This document shows, piece after piece, positions 34,699-47,702 of a DNA stretch of 64,000 bases. Both the position numbers and the translations under genes were made by a program. The notes beneath the pieces were generated by a model, which saw only the letters and a list, made by a program, of their open reading frames with translations, ran no database searches and was not told the DNA's origin. Source of the stretch: Clonostachys chloroleuca (lineage: Eukaryota > Ascomycota > Sordariomycetes > Hypocreales > Bionectriaceae); NCBI GenBank assembly GCA_037952775.1, contig JBANAY010000003.1, positions 31,992,001-32,056,000 on the forward strand, written 5' to 3'. Within the stretch, counting starts at the first letter, position 1; each line of letters opens with the position of its first letter.

Positions 34699-37600
34699 TG
34701 AGACGCGGTCGTCAAGTTACCAGGGGGGCGCAAGATAAGTTTGTGTCGGTCGGTGAACAAATAAGAGTATCAGGTCGTGGATGTAGATTTTGGTCAATTG
34801 CGGTAGCAGGACTGGAAGAAATGGTCGCCGGATACCAGGTTGGAAATGCAGGACGGTGGAAGTCGTTTTGGTAAGGTAAGACGGCTGGGACGAATGGACC
34901 TCTAACAGCTATTTCAGATGCGGCGTACTATCGCGAATGATAGGCATAGACTGTGCATGATCGAGGTGTAGAAGAAAAGGATGAAATGATTGACCGAAAA
35001 GAAGACCGAGTTGGTATCTGTCAAAACCAAATGTGCCTTGTCATATGCGAACCGCTCGTCATAAGGTGATGAAATGGAGGCGTTCGCTTGCGAAAGATGA
35101 CCAGCCGTTACAGGGCCCGCACCACCAAACTTCCTCGTGGTACAGGCGGCAGGTCGCTTCAGTGCGTGGCTGCGCGAATGGCTTGGGAACGGTTCGGTTC
35201 AACACAGATCTGTCTGTTAGGGTGCGTAAGCAGTCGTGAGCATTGGCAGGCAAGTTGGGCGGACAGCGAAAGAGGAGGCACTGGAGATAGGCGGGACAAG
35301 GTGTGGAGGAGAGAGAAAGAAGCGGACCCAAGGGCGAAAGGCGATAAATTGGGTGCAGGCCAGATGAGGGCGCGCGGGAAAATCGATACCTGCACAACGC
35401 CAGCAAGGGCTTAATGCAGAAGGCAGGGAAAATGCCAGGCCAGGACGGGGAGGGGGATGAAGAGGGAAGAGAGGACCACCTCACCTTAGGCAAAAAGACA
35501 GGCCAGGGCTGTTGCTGGACAGCACTGACTGCTGGGAACCTTGGGCTTCTTGGTCGTGGAAATCAGATGCAGGAACCAGGCGCTGATAAAGGGGGTCGCT
35601 CAAGAGGAGCTTAACCCAGGGAAAAAGGAGCCCCTTCGGGAGGAGTCTTCAGACAAGTGGAAGGCTGGGGGGGGCTCCCTGATCCTTGACACAGAAAGAG
35701 GGCCCCAGTTAGGTCTGGGGCGACTTGTAATTACAAGCGTACAGTAGCGTGCTGGCTGAGGTGTGCGCGGGTACGTAGATTGGCCTAGCGGTACTAGCAG
35801 TCCTGGCAGGTACCTCCCCCATGCTGCGCTGGACCCAATACACACTGTACGTGATCCTGGTCAGGCGTCCAGGTGCATCGGTCAATCAATCCCTCAATTC
35901 TACTTACCTACCCACCGGTAGAGCTTGGACGATGGAGGCCCCCGGCAATGGCGGTCGCGGCAGACAGTTTGGGTTTCCAGCATGGATCAATCCAAAAACC
36001 ACCAGCAGAGACCACTTCGGTCAGGCTCTTTCTTCACCGTGGCCGAGCCAGCAACCAACTGCCTCGAACCGGGTTGGTCCACGCACGCGAGCCAGTCATC
36101 TCCGACACGCACGTTGCAGAGACGAGGCAGCTTTACTGTGCTTGGTTGTACTTCAAGGATATCTGGGACACCAGCATGCGAGCACGTACGGGGGCCAGGC
36201 CAACCTGCATGCTGCTGGCTGGCTGGTCGTAGGGAATAGGTTAAAACAGTGTGGTGGTGTTCAACGTTAGACTCGTGGCATTGGAGATCTCCAGGCGCCC
36301 ACCCCCGCCCACAACAGGCGACTAGGAGAAATAAGGACTGGCGAAATTGTACGAGATCCATCATGGCTTGCGTACCACCACCATGGGCCTGGCTTGACCT
36401 TGCCTTGCTGCACCCGGCTGTATGGACGCTCTCTAATTATGCAGCGGGAGCTCACAGCGGGACAAAAGCTCCCATCTGATTACAAGCGTATGAGAGTAAA
36501 AATTAATTCAGATAGAAGCCCTCATGCCTCAACTTCCATATAAACCATGACGCTAAGCTGCGCCCTGTTACGTTTTGAGGCCTCACGTCGGTGGGATGCC
36601 ATGTTTCGAATAACCCCGCGTGTTGGAAAGTAGAGCAGAGAGCATAGGATAATACAGACCACACCAAGATGCAGGCAGCATCCACCCACCATCGCATGTG
36701 CCGTACATGCTCGCTGTCGTCCGGGCTGGAGACTTGTCCATGCCGCGCCCCTACATAGGGTAATGCTTGTTTGGAGGTGGTGGGCGAGCAGGACGGGTAT
36801 GCAGATGCTCATGGAGCATTGCTATAATCGGCGACCTGGGCTGTCAATTGTGCCCTCGGTGCCAGACATAGTAGCACTCGGAGTCAGCCTATGAAACGAA
36901 AAGGGGACAACTGTTTCAGGGGTGGTGTATCAGAAGACAATTCAGTTGAAAAGCAGAGCTCATCTAGACCGCGCACTCATCTCTGGGCGGTAGTCACAAT
37001 TAAAGTAAATTAGCAGGCAATGGCTCCCAATTTATTAGGCGAATGTCATTGCTCAGGTCATAAGGGAGAATGGAACCAATAGTAAGGATACGGTGGTGGT
37101 GAGAGTGGTGGTGATGTGATGGATGTAACTCGGTCCCAGACAGGCAGATCCCACGTCCCGACAGCGAGACTGGCACTGGGCAATTAGCACTGTGCTCCAA
37201 GGTCACCACTTTGGTACCTGGCGGGTGGAACCTGACACCGGCCCGTGGAAGGTTCGAAAAATCTATGAGAAGACCTACCGAACAGGCAGGTACCAGTGCA
37301 GGGGGTGGTGGGGCTGCCCTGGGTTGTCGACTAATAAATCTAGCCTACCCAAGCTCTAACAAAGCATCCAGCTCAGATTCGTTTGCGCCTGTCGTTGGAT
37401 GGCGTCGTGAAGAATGCCAGCTAAAATATAACATCATCGGGTATACACCGAAAGACATTGGCCAGCCCAGGCCTCTTTTTATTGTCTGGACCTTATCACG
37501 CGGTTTGATGGTGACTGTCCTGGGGCTCCCTTGCTGCCCGCTAGTTCCCAACGTTGGCCCGGGCTGAGAAGCCAGTCCTACGGGGCAGCGGGGGGAGCCC

Positions 37601-40600
37601 AGCGACCTAACATTGGCTAATCCCAACACGTTAGTAGGCCTACCCTGCCAGCAGATGTCCATCCATGCGTGGCTACTAGCGGATTGTGTGAAGTGGGCAC
37701 TAGCAAAGAGCCACGCTCAGCCGGCGACAGGACGATGCGGCCAGGGCCATCAGGCCTGGTTCCCCGCCAGGCTAAAGCGTTTGACCTAGACAACAGATTC
37801 CCTGCTAAACTTCTACATCCAAGCTCTCGGGCTATTGACACAGAAATCTCCATCGTTCACTCTTCGTTGGCTAACTTGGCCAGCCCAAACACCAAGGGCC
37901 GGGTCTGCGATGCTGCTGATTGTCTCCGCGTTCTGGTGGGACTGACGAGGGCGCCAAGGTTGGTCCTGCCTGACCTTCGAGTTTCCTTCATGCAGGGCGG
38001 CTCACGTTCCTGGTTGGCACGAGGCCTAAGGGCCGTGCGGTCCCTCGTGGTGGTGCTGGCGTAAGACATGCACATGTCAGTGCTCAAGAGGCGTAAGCCA
38101 CGGGATATCTGCTGCCAGATTGGATCTCTATCTGCAGTAATACGCTCCATTCAGAGGTGCGAGCTTATTGCTCATACGTAGCAAGTGTCGTTGTCGCAGA
38201 CACCAGATAAGATTGCCTCGCCACCTCTACCACACCAGACTTGGCCTACATTGACCGTCGAAAGACCGTCGATACCAAGGTACCTAGGTGACATCGTCTC
38301 ATGTAATATATGCCCCCAAGGCGTATTCTCGACACGGCAGAAGAAACATCACGCTAGATATCAGTCGAGTGCTTTTTTGTCTCGTTTCTTTTTTGAATAA
38401 TGCCACCGGTCGCCTCAAATTATCTCAATGCAACTAACGTCATTAGGTTATTTATACACAAGATACCGCAAAGAACAGACCGATTTATACTGTCCATGAC
38501 GAAACCCTCACTGGCTCTCACCGATAAGATCGATCTGAATAAGGTCTCGTTGGTCAAATGCATCAGACGTCATATGTTCCTCCTTCAGAGCGAGCGCCTT
38601 GGGCTTCCACACTGAAGAGGGGCGCTAATCGATAAAATCCGGTCAACAGCAGTGGAGGGTGGCAGTGCTCTGCCCTATCATGTCTCAGAGGTGCGTCCGA
38701 AGTGATACTCTGGCGCGGCATAACGAATCCTACCTCTCGAATGTAACGCTACGTTGACAGCATGCAGGCAGAGAGCGTACATTGGCGCCCATGCGACTCT
38801 AGGATGAATCTTGCGAACCAGAAGGCTCACTTGGAGAATCCACACCACCTTCGTGTTCATATGTATCACTGCCGGCCACATATTGATCAGCACCGCTACG
38901 AAAGCAGTCCCGAGACACGAGAGGTCGACTTTATCGGGGTGAGTCAGCCTCTCTCACCGCAACGAATCGGCATACAGCAAACGCATCATATATCTCGGCA
39001 TCCTAGCGGCGAGCTGAGATTGAGATCACGACGGTGGTTGATAAGCCCGGTGTATGCGGCGGGCGGCGCCTATGTAGTCCAGTGGAAGAAGGTGTAAAGA
39101 TGACCGCGGTAGTGCTTGCCCCGCTTGGGATTCCTACACGGGAAAACGAGAATCCTAGCAGGTTTGGAGTCGTGTCATCCGTCAATGATGCGAGACACCC
39201 TGGCAGCAATCCCAGCTGAAGCCCTGAAGTGTTGTGCGGTGTGTTGCCGCCGCTGCGACGGCGCACTAAGCGCCTGGAGGGAGGCAGATGCAAGCCAACA
39301 CCAAAACTAGACGCGGTTCTGCTGCATCGGATGACCCTGGCCATGTCTCAGCTGAATTTGGCGGTTATTATGCATGAGCCATGTCACTGGGCGAATTCCT
39401 CCGAATTCGGTTCCTCCTAGTGGTGATCGCAAGTCTCCCTCAACGAGCCATCAGCTTCGCATTCTGCTGCAAACTGCTAGCAGTCAGTCCTCTGCAACTT
39501 CGCTGAGGTGCACAGCCGAGCTGCCTCTCGGGGGCAGCTTCCGTCAAGGCCACAGATTGTGCTCCCTTCCTTCCCTTTGTGCAAAGTGATAGATGTTCTT
39601 GCCACCGCGCAGGCGACCCTTCCCAGTATAGCTGCCATACATAAGGTACCTATGTACGATGTACTTTGATGTATGATAATGCATTCACTGTAGGCCAAAC
39701 CAAGCCCTCCCTCAAGCATCAATCTAGCGCCAGAGCCGCAGTACGAAGTACTGCAATTATTAAGGGCCTAGTTACCTTATAGGTGAGTGCAAATATCATC
39801 CAGGCCCCCAGCAGGGCCTGCTGGGCCGGTTCATGTTAACTGTCCAGCACCCATGCCTGGCCTGGTTACTGATAATTTGCAATAATTGATCGCTCCCGAA
39901 ATGCATCCGGTGGTTCTTTGCATCTGCAGCACCTAACACGAGATCTGCTGACCCATCGGCCCGCGAAGCAAAGGAATCGAAGGAATATTCTTATGTGCCA
40001 ACATTCCTTCGACTCCCACTTCCACTTGGCTGTTATCCGCTGACGGCCACTTGCAGAAGGCCATGCCCCGAGGTTTGGGCGCTGGCAGGGCATCTTCACT
40101 ACGGGAGCGGCTCGCTTCCCGGCAGCCAAGAGGCCGACATGGGGATGCAGGTTGTGCTTTTCGTGTACCTTGCCTCTTGAGGCAGCCAGGATGGGGACGG
40201 CACTGCAGGCGTACCTTGCTACTGCTGCTGCTGGTACACCCATAGTGTGTATGGCACGTTGTAGCCTCAAGCCTCTGCCGATGGCCTCTTGCTCAATCAG
40301 GATGAGATCTTCTATTTCTCGTCAATTGAAACCCCGAAAACAGGTGACCCTATCCTTGCCTACCTGCCGTCTCCTTGAGCCCGGACGAACTGGCTGGCAC
40401 AGCCATAAACGCATCAGCACCCTCCTGTTCCTCAGAGGCCGCACTGCTCTGCACAGCAGCCAACCCGTCACTCGAGCCGTCCTGTCACACCCGCTGTTCA
40501 TTCCAACTCCGTCCTGGCAAAGGGCCAAATCACCCTGGGACCGTTGCATTGGGTCTACCGCTAGCATGTCCCCACCCACTGGTTCAAGCAAGACACCAGT

Positions 40601-43600
40601 GGCCCCGGGGAGCTTTTGCTCTGGTGTGGAGGGGGAGCCTAAACGAGAGCTACCCATGCCTTGCTGTTCACGTCTATCGATACGGGCAACCGAGGCGAGC
40701 GGACCGTACATAATAGTTTTGACCTCAGTCTCATTAATCGCGCCAGCGACTCAATTTGGATGTGCATGTTCCTTGGGAATTCCGAGGGGTTACAACGTGC
40801 CACTCGGAACAAAACATACCATTACCCTGAGATATACAGTATGGTCTGCCTCTTCCTCCTCCCCTCTCCCTCTACCCTACCCAAGTCAGAATCATGCAAG
40901 AGGGCGGGGGCTGGGGAGCCCAGACTAAAACCTCTTGAGAATCGGCTTCAGCAATGGACGATCAATGCAATTGAATAGTCCAGATATACGGTTCCCGCTG
41001 CGAAGAACGAAAAGAAAACATTCCCCACGGCGTTAAAAATTCTGCATATGAAATTCAGATGGTGTTCTGGTCCGCTTAGCAGGTAAAGCCCGCGCATTAA
41101 CACCGACATGCCAATAAATTGCTATATGGTAGGAGCTTGCCTGTGCATGCATATATGCATCCCCAGGATGGAGTATCACCATGCATCATGGCCGACGAAG
41201 CAAAGAGCGGTGGCAGCGGCCATGATACCGACGACGAAAAGACATCGGGGGCACGTAAGACAGGGAGCACAAGTAACTATCGGTGCATATCCCAATGAAG
41301 AGCAGATGGCCCGAGCATGCTTTGGGACCAACGAAGCACTCCCACTGATCTTTCTCGTCGCGCTCCAGAGCACTCGATTATTTCTAGCATTGCCGATCGT
41401 AGGGACAATCTACGCCTAGGGTAACCGGCTGCGAGGGTGTGGCTTGTCCCAGCCATTTCTTTTCGCCGTGCCAAACCATACTGCTGGAGCCGCTTTCGTG
41501 GATTGAAAATCAAATGCGATGAGTAGGGCAATCTCGTGTTATGGATATGCTTGACTCGCGCACGCCGAAATTTGCGCCCCAGTGATATAGGTAAATGAAT
41601 TAGCACTCTCAGACCAACACGCGCACGACGATCGGCCCCAGGGGCAGAATGAATGATCCGCGTCGGCGGGCTGAGTTGAGACCTTCACTCAAGGCGGTTA
41701 GACACATGCATGGTGTTAATTGGCTGCAGAATCGGCAGGGTCTCTATCCTCTGAACCAGGGGTTCCGCTGTTACGTGTGAACAGAATTCTTCAGTTGGTT
41801 TCATCATGTTCTATATATGAATACACTGGCTTCTTCTGAGTAATACAGAAAGGCGCAGCATATTATGTATGTTCCTATTCTCACATTGGTTGATTCCGCC
41901 AAATGCCATTCTGGAATACCGCTACTAATATTCTATCTTCTACGCTGGATTTTGTAGACGCTCGAGACCTATGGCCCATCGAGCAACCATTGTGGGCACT
42001 TGGCTTCGTCTCCACGTCATCTCCTGTTATTATTAGCGAATTCAGGAATCAGGGTGCCCGAGATGCAATAAATGATGGTCTTTTCAGGGTGTTGATGAGG
42101 TCACGCTTTTAAGTGCACGCATCAGCTACACCATGAAGATGATCCAGTTGAAAAAATCACCTACTAGCGTTCGTTAGTTGAGCCGATGCAACAGGACATG
42201 TCACGACTAAGGAAGGGTCTTAGGCATAAGCACGGCCTGATTCTCACCACGTGGCTGCGCGAAGTCCGGGTGGTTCTGGTCTACAAATTTGTCTATGATC
42301 ATCGTGGCCTGATGCGTGGATATGCAGAAGAGGGGATTGAAGAAAAAACCAAAGAGAACGAAGATAAAGCTAGCATGTCAATAGCGCTACTCGGAGATTC
42401 CACCGTTGCGAGTCAGGTCCGGTGCAACAAGAGGGCCTGGTTTAGTGCGCCTGTTGCTCGTTGGACGTTCGTCCGGCCGCTGCGCCAAGGCACCGGGCCA
42501 CGGGGCGCATGCTTTGTGTCACATCATTGGAGCCTGCTAGCCCCAAGTACCAGTCGGTCACCAAGGGCAAGCTACTGCAGCTAATGAGTGGCCTCACCTC
42601 GCTGCATGCCACCTGAAGCGGGCAACGAAAGCTCTGGAGAGGTGACATCCCAACTAGGCGATTGCTGACGTATCACGGGGCGGCCGGGAGTGGTGGAGGG
42701 GCTCTCGAGAGATGAAGGGCAGCAAAGAACTAGGAGCTACTATGCTTTCAGGGATCGCGGCCCTACGCCTAAACGGATATTGATTGTGTCTATTGTTCTG
42801 TCGGCTTGGTGGTGGGGTCGGCGGGAGAGGCCACCGCGAGATGGATGCATAAGATGCGGTGCTATGATAGCATCATTGGCTCTTGCTTGATGTGTGTGAT
42901 GAGGGATGCAGCTGGACCCCTCCTGCACGCTAGTCCTGTCACACCGTATTGAGAGCTTTGTCTTTGCCATGCTTCCACTCGTATTCCATCACAGGCGCTA
43001 AGCCTGCAGCATATCTTCAACCTCAGGTACGTACCCTAGACACTGGAAAAAGGTAAGGTAATTGTGCTACATCAAGTTGTCGCTCCGATATCTCTCCCTA
43101 GTAGGAGTGCCTTGCTAGTGAAGAACGTTACTGTGAGCTGGTCTCAGTAAATTAAAGGAGTTTCGTAGATCAGATATTTCAAAGGTGTTGGTCAGTAAGT
43201 CAAATGGCTGGCAATCAACACCAATACATGTTACACCGCGTTGGAGTATTAGTAGCTTGTATGGAGGATTTGCCTGCATATGATGTTGATTGGTATCCTA
43301 AAAAGAACATCTAGTCCCTTATCTGCCCCATACGACAACATTGGCCGTGCTAAGACCGAAAGCGACGAGAATGGGAGGCATCGGATACTGGCTCATGGCG
43401 GACAGGTCTATACCAGACAAAATCGTCTGAACAAGAGAAGCCCGAAGGCGAATACTCGACCCAACGCACTCTGAGCCCAAGGGCGAAGGTTTGATATACC
43501 TGTGAGACAGCAAAGACAGCAACTAAATTTCAAGTTGGGTCACTCTAGCCCAAGATTCCTATACTGTAACACGTCAAAGTGCTGGCTAACAAGCAGTCAG

Positions 43601-44083
43601 TTGATGAGAGACATGTGCTGGTGATATCCAAGTCCTAGTTTCGATGTTAAAAAAATGGGAAATCTAAGTTAACCGCATCCCCCGTACGCCTATACATGTA
43701 TATATGTATGTACATAGAACTATAAAAAGAATCGTCGACCCATGATGTAAAAGCCGGAAACGCCAATTCAGAGACGACCGCTAGTTTGTGGTGGTATCTC
43801 TTGCGCCAACTCACTCACTCTTATTCCTTGTTATTCACTCTTCAAACATGGCCAAGCTGGCCAACGAGGGGTCTACACTGGCATTGATGACACTGTATTC
43901 CAGTGCCGAGACAGGGAGCTTCGTCTAAGGGAACATCCAACAGCTCGATTGGGCAAAACTTGGTTTCCTATGAGCTCAAACCGGGGCCGGAATGGTGGTA
44001 TGCCACGTGGTGATAGGAATTCGAAGGGGCTCCAGAGGCAGCGATTGGTGAGGAGCCGCGGATCTCGTGACGCTAGTTGGCAT
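34699..44083. other. 9.4-kb stretch with no recognisable gene
   Basis: No frame in either strand shows a known domain, conserved-looking block or plausible exon chain. The longest open frames (for example 40152-40928, 258 codons) look like random translation. The left end must hold the Far1-like promoter. Notable pieces are an inverted repeat at 37520-37602, TACCTAGGT-type palindromes (38281) and a TA/TG-rich stretch at 43690-43722. Base composition is not strongly AT-skewed, so heavy RIP mutation is not obvious by eye. This could be a very long regulatory region, a non-coding transcript locus, or decayed sequence. Confidence 0.55.
37520..37602. repeat. Inverted repeat, 20-nt arms with 43-nt loop
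   Basis: The left arm 37520-37539 and right arm 37583-37602 are near-complementary: five outer and seven inner pairs match exactly, with a bulge and a few mismatches between. It could fold as a GC-rich hairpin. No flanking target-site duplication or larger element was seen. Confidence 0.5.
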
Positions 44084-44979
44084 CTATTTCTTGAAGAAAC
44101 CACCCCGAGATGGAACAGCAGTGCGGTTCCTCCTTAGCAGTACGTCCTTGGCGCTCTTCGTGTACTTTTTCGCTTTGGGAGCCAGCCTCTGATCGTTCTT
44201 GCGAGCCACCCGATAGACTGTTGAACCGACCGTCTCATCGCGCGGTCCACGATCGAGGCGAGTAAGGCTTCGTTCCACGCTGGCGACTTTTCTGCGCTTG
44301 GGGCCCGAAGCCAGCTCTAGATCATGCCGGTCTTCGTCCTCTTCATCGCCCGAAGAATCAGTGAGAAACTCGTCGGGAAGAATAGCGGGAACCTGGATCC
44401 TATCCCCCCGTATCCTCCTACTTGAGACACCGACTGAAGACGGACCAGCGACGGCTTGACTGTCGCTGTCTTGAGACTCTGCTGGCTCCGTGGCTTCCTG
44501 GGTCTTCTTGCGCTCCTCTGCCTGCTGCTTGAATAAAGCGTCTCTTTCTTGGCGCTTCCTCTTCTGAGCAGCCGCTTGCCTAAAACGCAGAAACAATGGT
44601 TAGTGATGCTCATCTTAGCATAGCAGAGCGGAGGTTCAACATACTCTTGTGAAGCCTTCTGGGCAGCCTGTGCAGACTTCTTTAGACTTGATGCAGCCTG
44701 ATGGGTAGAAATTGCTTCAGGAGCCTCATCGTCGTCACTGTCGCTCTCATCCTCATCCTGAGGAGGCGGTGCTGCTGGCTCTTTCGTTTCTAATGTGGGC
44801 TTGGCTGAAATAACCTCATCATCGTCATCGTCGTCGTCGAAGACCGTCAAATTCCCAGGAGCAGAAGCAGCTGAGGTTGAAGATGAAGACCTTTCACCTT
44901 TTGTTCTCACAGGCAGCTTGGTGGTGTCTTCAGCCTTGTCCTCTGCCTGCTTGTTGGCGACTTTTCCTGCTCGCGCCAT
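44084..44979 (-). CDS. UTP16: Utp16/Bud21-like U3 snoRNP (SSU processome) protein
   Basis: Predicted nucleolar protein of 276 residues assisting small-subunit rRNA processing. Exons: 44645-44979 and 44084-44579, joined by a 65-nt intron with GTATGT/TTTTAG ends. The protein is highly charged: a poly-aspartate tract (FDDDDDDDEVIS), a second acidic block (DEDESDSDDDEAPEA), a basic coiled region (QAAAQKRKRQERDALFKQQAEERKK), and a conserved C-terminal part containing IQVPAILPDEFLTDS and SAKDVLLRRNRTAVPSRGGFFKK. That C-terminal pattern, with its RGGFF-type end, is what suggests Utp16/Bud21. It is divergently paired with the next gene. Low-complexity content makes the family call less certain than the gene itself. 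Confidence 0.78.
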
Positions 44980-45402
44980 GATGTCTCCCTCGATTTTGGG
45001 ACGGAGGCTAAGCTTCGTGCAGCGTCGTCCGGAATTGGCCTATCTCACTCTCTTGACAGTATAAAAAGAAAGTCGATCAATACAGACGTAGGCCTTGCTA
45101 ATGTAATGAATGCACTGATGCTTGAGCAACTTCATGGTCGTGAACCAAAAAAATTCATGTGGATACCTTATCGGGCCTCGGTGAGCTTATCTTCACCAAC
45201 GGTGTGGCACGCGCGGTCCCATTGGCCAATCAGCTCTCGGGCCACTTTGCTCTCATTCACCTCAACCACCCAGATACTGTACGAAGCTGTGAACCACGCT
45301 CTTGTCGAAGGAAGCGCCTCGGAATCTCGTTTTCCTTTATCTAAATCCGGAATATATCACTTAATTGATTCAGATACTTCCCGTCAAGTTGCCTCGCCTA
45401 GA
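44980..45402. other. Bidirectional promoter (Utp16-like / mitochondrial TPR-like gene)
   Basis: This 423-nt spacer between divergent start codons contains TATAAAA at 45060-45066 and a double CCAAT palindrome at 45221-45232. A plus-strand frame extends upstream of 45403 but has no conserved-looking sequence. Confidence 0.6.
45221..45232. promoter_or_regulatory. Palindromic double CCAAT box (ATTGGCCAATCA)
   Basis: ATTGGCCAAT presents a CCAAT box on both strands and continues to CCAATCA on the plus strand, 171 nt before the plus-strand start at 45403. The Hap2/3/5 complex binds such sites and in fungi often controls genes for mitochondrial proteins, which fits the downstream gene. Confidence 0.45.
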
Positions 45403-46508
45403 ATGGCATCCAGACGCTCATTGAGAGCCGTCCTGAGGGTCTCATCATTAGCTGTCATCCCTGCAGAGAGATCGGTTTACCATCGATTCCTATCCTCTTA
45501 TCCGTTTTCAAGATGCGACACGAACTGTTCAAGTCTGCAGCAAAAAAGATCCTATGCCGTAGCGCGTAAAGCGCAAAGAGCCAGGACGATGAACTGGGGA
45601 CCTGCTAATCTCGACACCATAACGCTGAAGGACTTTGAACGTGCTCTCAAGCCGGACATGTTCAAGAAGTCAGATCCCTTTTACACTTATGACCCGTCGA
45701 CGTACTACAACTGTCTGCAAAAGTTTGCCACCGTGTCCGAGAAAGGAGATCACCGCTGGCTTGATTTGATCGAAAAAGGTGGGAGTTCGCCCTCTCTTCA
45801 TGCCGCAGAGGACATGGACCACACTGCTAACTCGACATAGCCGAGCGCCCAACGCCAGAGATTTTGCACGAAACTGGCTGCATTATGCGTGACATGTCAT
45901 GGAACCCCCAAGCGTCTCGCTGGTCCCTCGCTATGTGGGCAGCCGCGGCGGAGATGGATTTTAACCCCTCCATTGCCACTCTGGCATTGTACCTCGTCCG
46001 TTCGGGCATGTTCGGATCTTCGCCTCTTTTCAAATCCGCCGAGTCGCGTTTCCAAGCACTGGTCAAGACGGGCCAGGACCCTAACGCGCTCGTGGTTGAA
46101 GGCGAAATGCTCCGGCGGCGGGGGACGTACAACGCAAGCATCAGAGTTTTCCAGCGGGCACTGGAGATAGGGAGCGAGGATTTTACCTGGGCGCCATTGT
46201 GTGAACAACAGATAGCCCAATGCTACCGGAATATTGGGAAGGAAAGCGACGCGCTGGAGCACTACCGCAGAGCGGTCAAGATGGGGCTTGAGGAGGCGCA
46301 TGAGGGTATCGCCATACTATCCAAGGATGCTGATGAGTCTTATGAGAGCATGTACAAGGCCGCGTGTCTGAACCCAAAGTTATTTTCACACATGGCGCAG
46401 ATGGAACTGGAAAGATCGACCGAGTTGAAGGATGAGGAAGCCGTTAAAGAGGCTGTGAAATGGGCGACTGAGTGGTCGGAGTTATCAAATGTACCAGGAA
46501 AGCCCTAA
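45403..46508 (+). CDS. Mitochondrial TPR/Sel1-like repeat protein of unknown function
   Basis: Predicted protein of 347 residues. Exons: 45403-45778 and 45841-46508, with a 62-nt intron containing a GCTAAC branch point and CATAG acceptor. The N-terminus (MASRRSLRAVLRVSSLAV...) is rich in R and S without acids, as in mitochondrial presequences. The mature part contains helical repeat-like stretches, including LVVEGEMLRRRGTYNASIRV, QIAQCYRNIGKESDALEHYR and AHEGIAILSKDADESYES, with the spacing of TPR/Sel1 helices. I cannot assign a specific function; mitochondrial assembly or maintenance factors are plausible company. The ATG at 45403 starts the presequence-like segment; an upstream in-frame extension from 45106 is unlikely. 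Confidence 0.8.
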
Positions 46509-47702
46509 GGGCTAGGTGCAAGAAAGTCTTGTATATGTAAAAACAATTGGATACATTATCGATGGAAGCAATATAATTAGACGTACGACTATCCTATGTC
46601 ACTATTTCCTTGAAGGTATAATGTTGAGTCCTTGCACAAGTAGCTTCTCCGGGATAGTTTAATATCCACTGAAGATCTTTGACATTGATGTTGCTTAGAT
46701 GTTGCCTAAGTACGTCGCTTGAAGTCATACGTTTCTACCCTGATCTGCAGCCTGTTTTCCACCTGACGACGAACACAAGAAGACGACGATTTACTAACTA
46801 CAGCACCTATACCATTCTCGACCAAAGACTCGAGGTATGAGCCTTTATTCACGTAGCTGCTTCTTGAGCTGATCTTCAAAATCATGAGGCTGCTAGACAG
46901 AGGAAGGTGTCAGCTACTGTACTTGATGAGCATGCCGGTGTATCTCATCTATCATGACACAAGTCACCCTGTCGATCTTTTCACAAGAGCCACACGTCAA
47001 CGCATATACTCTAAGCTAGAGCAACAATGAAAAAAAAGCGATAGGAGCTCGGCAAGTGGCTGGAATAAAACATGGCACGCCAAGGCGCTTTCCGCGTGAC
47101 ACAGGGACCTTGTTTCTTAACTAAATACAATAAGAAGAGAATAATAAACTATTCTATAATATCTAGATTGGTATTGTGTTCAGTACTGGGTTATTTATTG
47201 TGATATTGTGTTGGATTTCAGCGCTGAACTATCTTGATGTGTCATGTTTTATTTCACCCACTTGCTCAGCAAGTGTCACGGCTAAAGAGAGAAACGCCCT
47301 TGTGCCCATCTGACATAGACCCGCTCGCAATGGCACCTTTATTTGCCGCCCGCCGTAATGTCGTACCGAGCTTCGTCGCAGGGTGTTTGTGAAGCGCCCG
47401 CGATTATGTGAATTTCGGGTCAATCACTCCGTCTCCCTCCCTTCCCCCTGCTGATGACTGGTTTATTTTATCCAAAGAGTTGCTATGTGAAAGTACGCTG
47501 ATTGCTGGAAATTATCTCCAGTACAATGAGCTCGGCAGGTTAAAGGAGACCCACGCAAATATTTACTTCATGAATTAACAGCTATTTTGTCGGTTAAGAT
47601 GAGTGTTTCATTGATGGGCAGAGATAATTAATATGAAGTCGGTGGCCGTACATGAACAGCCGTCATTGAATTTCTTCTCACTGCCAGCCAGCATAACACA
47701 CG
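46509..47702. other. Intergenic region upstream of GH35 gene
   Basis: 1.2 kb between two plus-strand genes. AT-rich with several A/T runs (47030-47180) and no recognisable coding frame. It should carry the beta-galactosidase promoter. Confidence 0.6.

Noticed and set aside
35059..35493. 144-codon minus-strand open frame
   Set aside because: S/P/R/L-rich translation of pyrimidine-rich sequence with no conserved blocks.
37251..37275. GGTTCGAAAAATC, a T-loop-like word suggesting a tRNA
   Set aside because: No matching acceptor or anticodon stems around it; no tRNA gene found in the window.
40152..40928. 258-codon plus-strand open frame in the gene-poor region
   Set aside because: No domain, no signal peptide, random-looking composition, and no flanking exons with good splice sites; consistent with chance in GC-balanced DNA.
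45106..45402. Upstream in-frame start at 45106 for the mitochondrial TPR-like gene
   Set aside because: It would bury the presequence-like N-terminus and spans the bidirectional promoter with its CCAAT palindrome.
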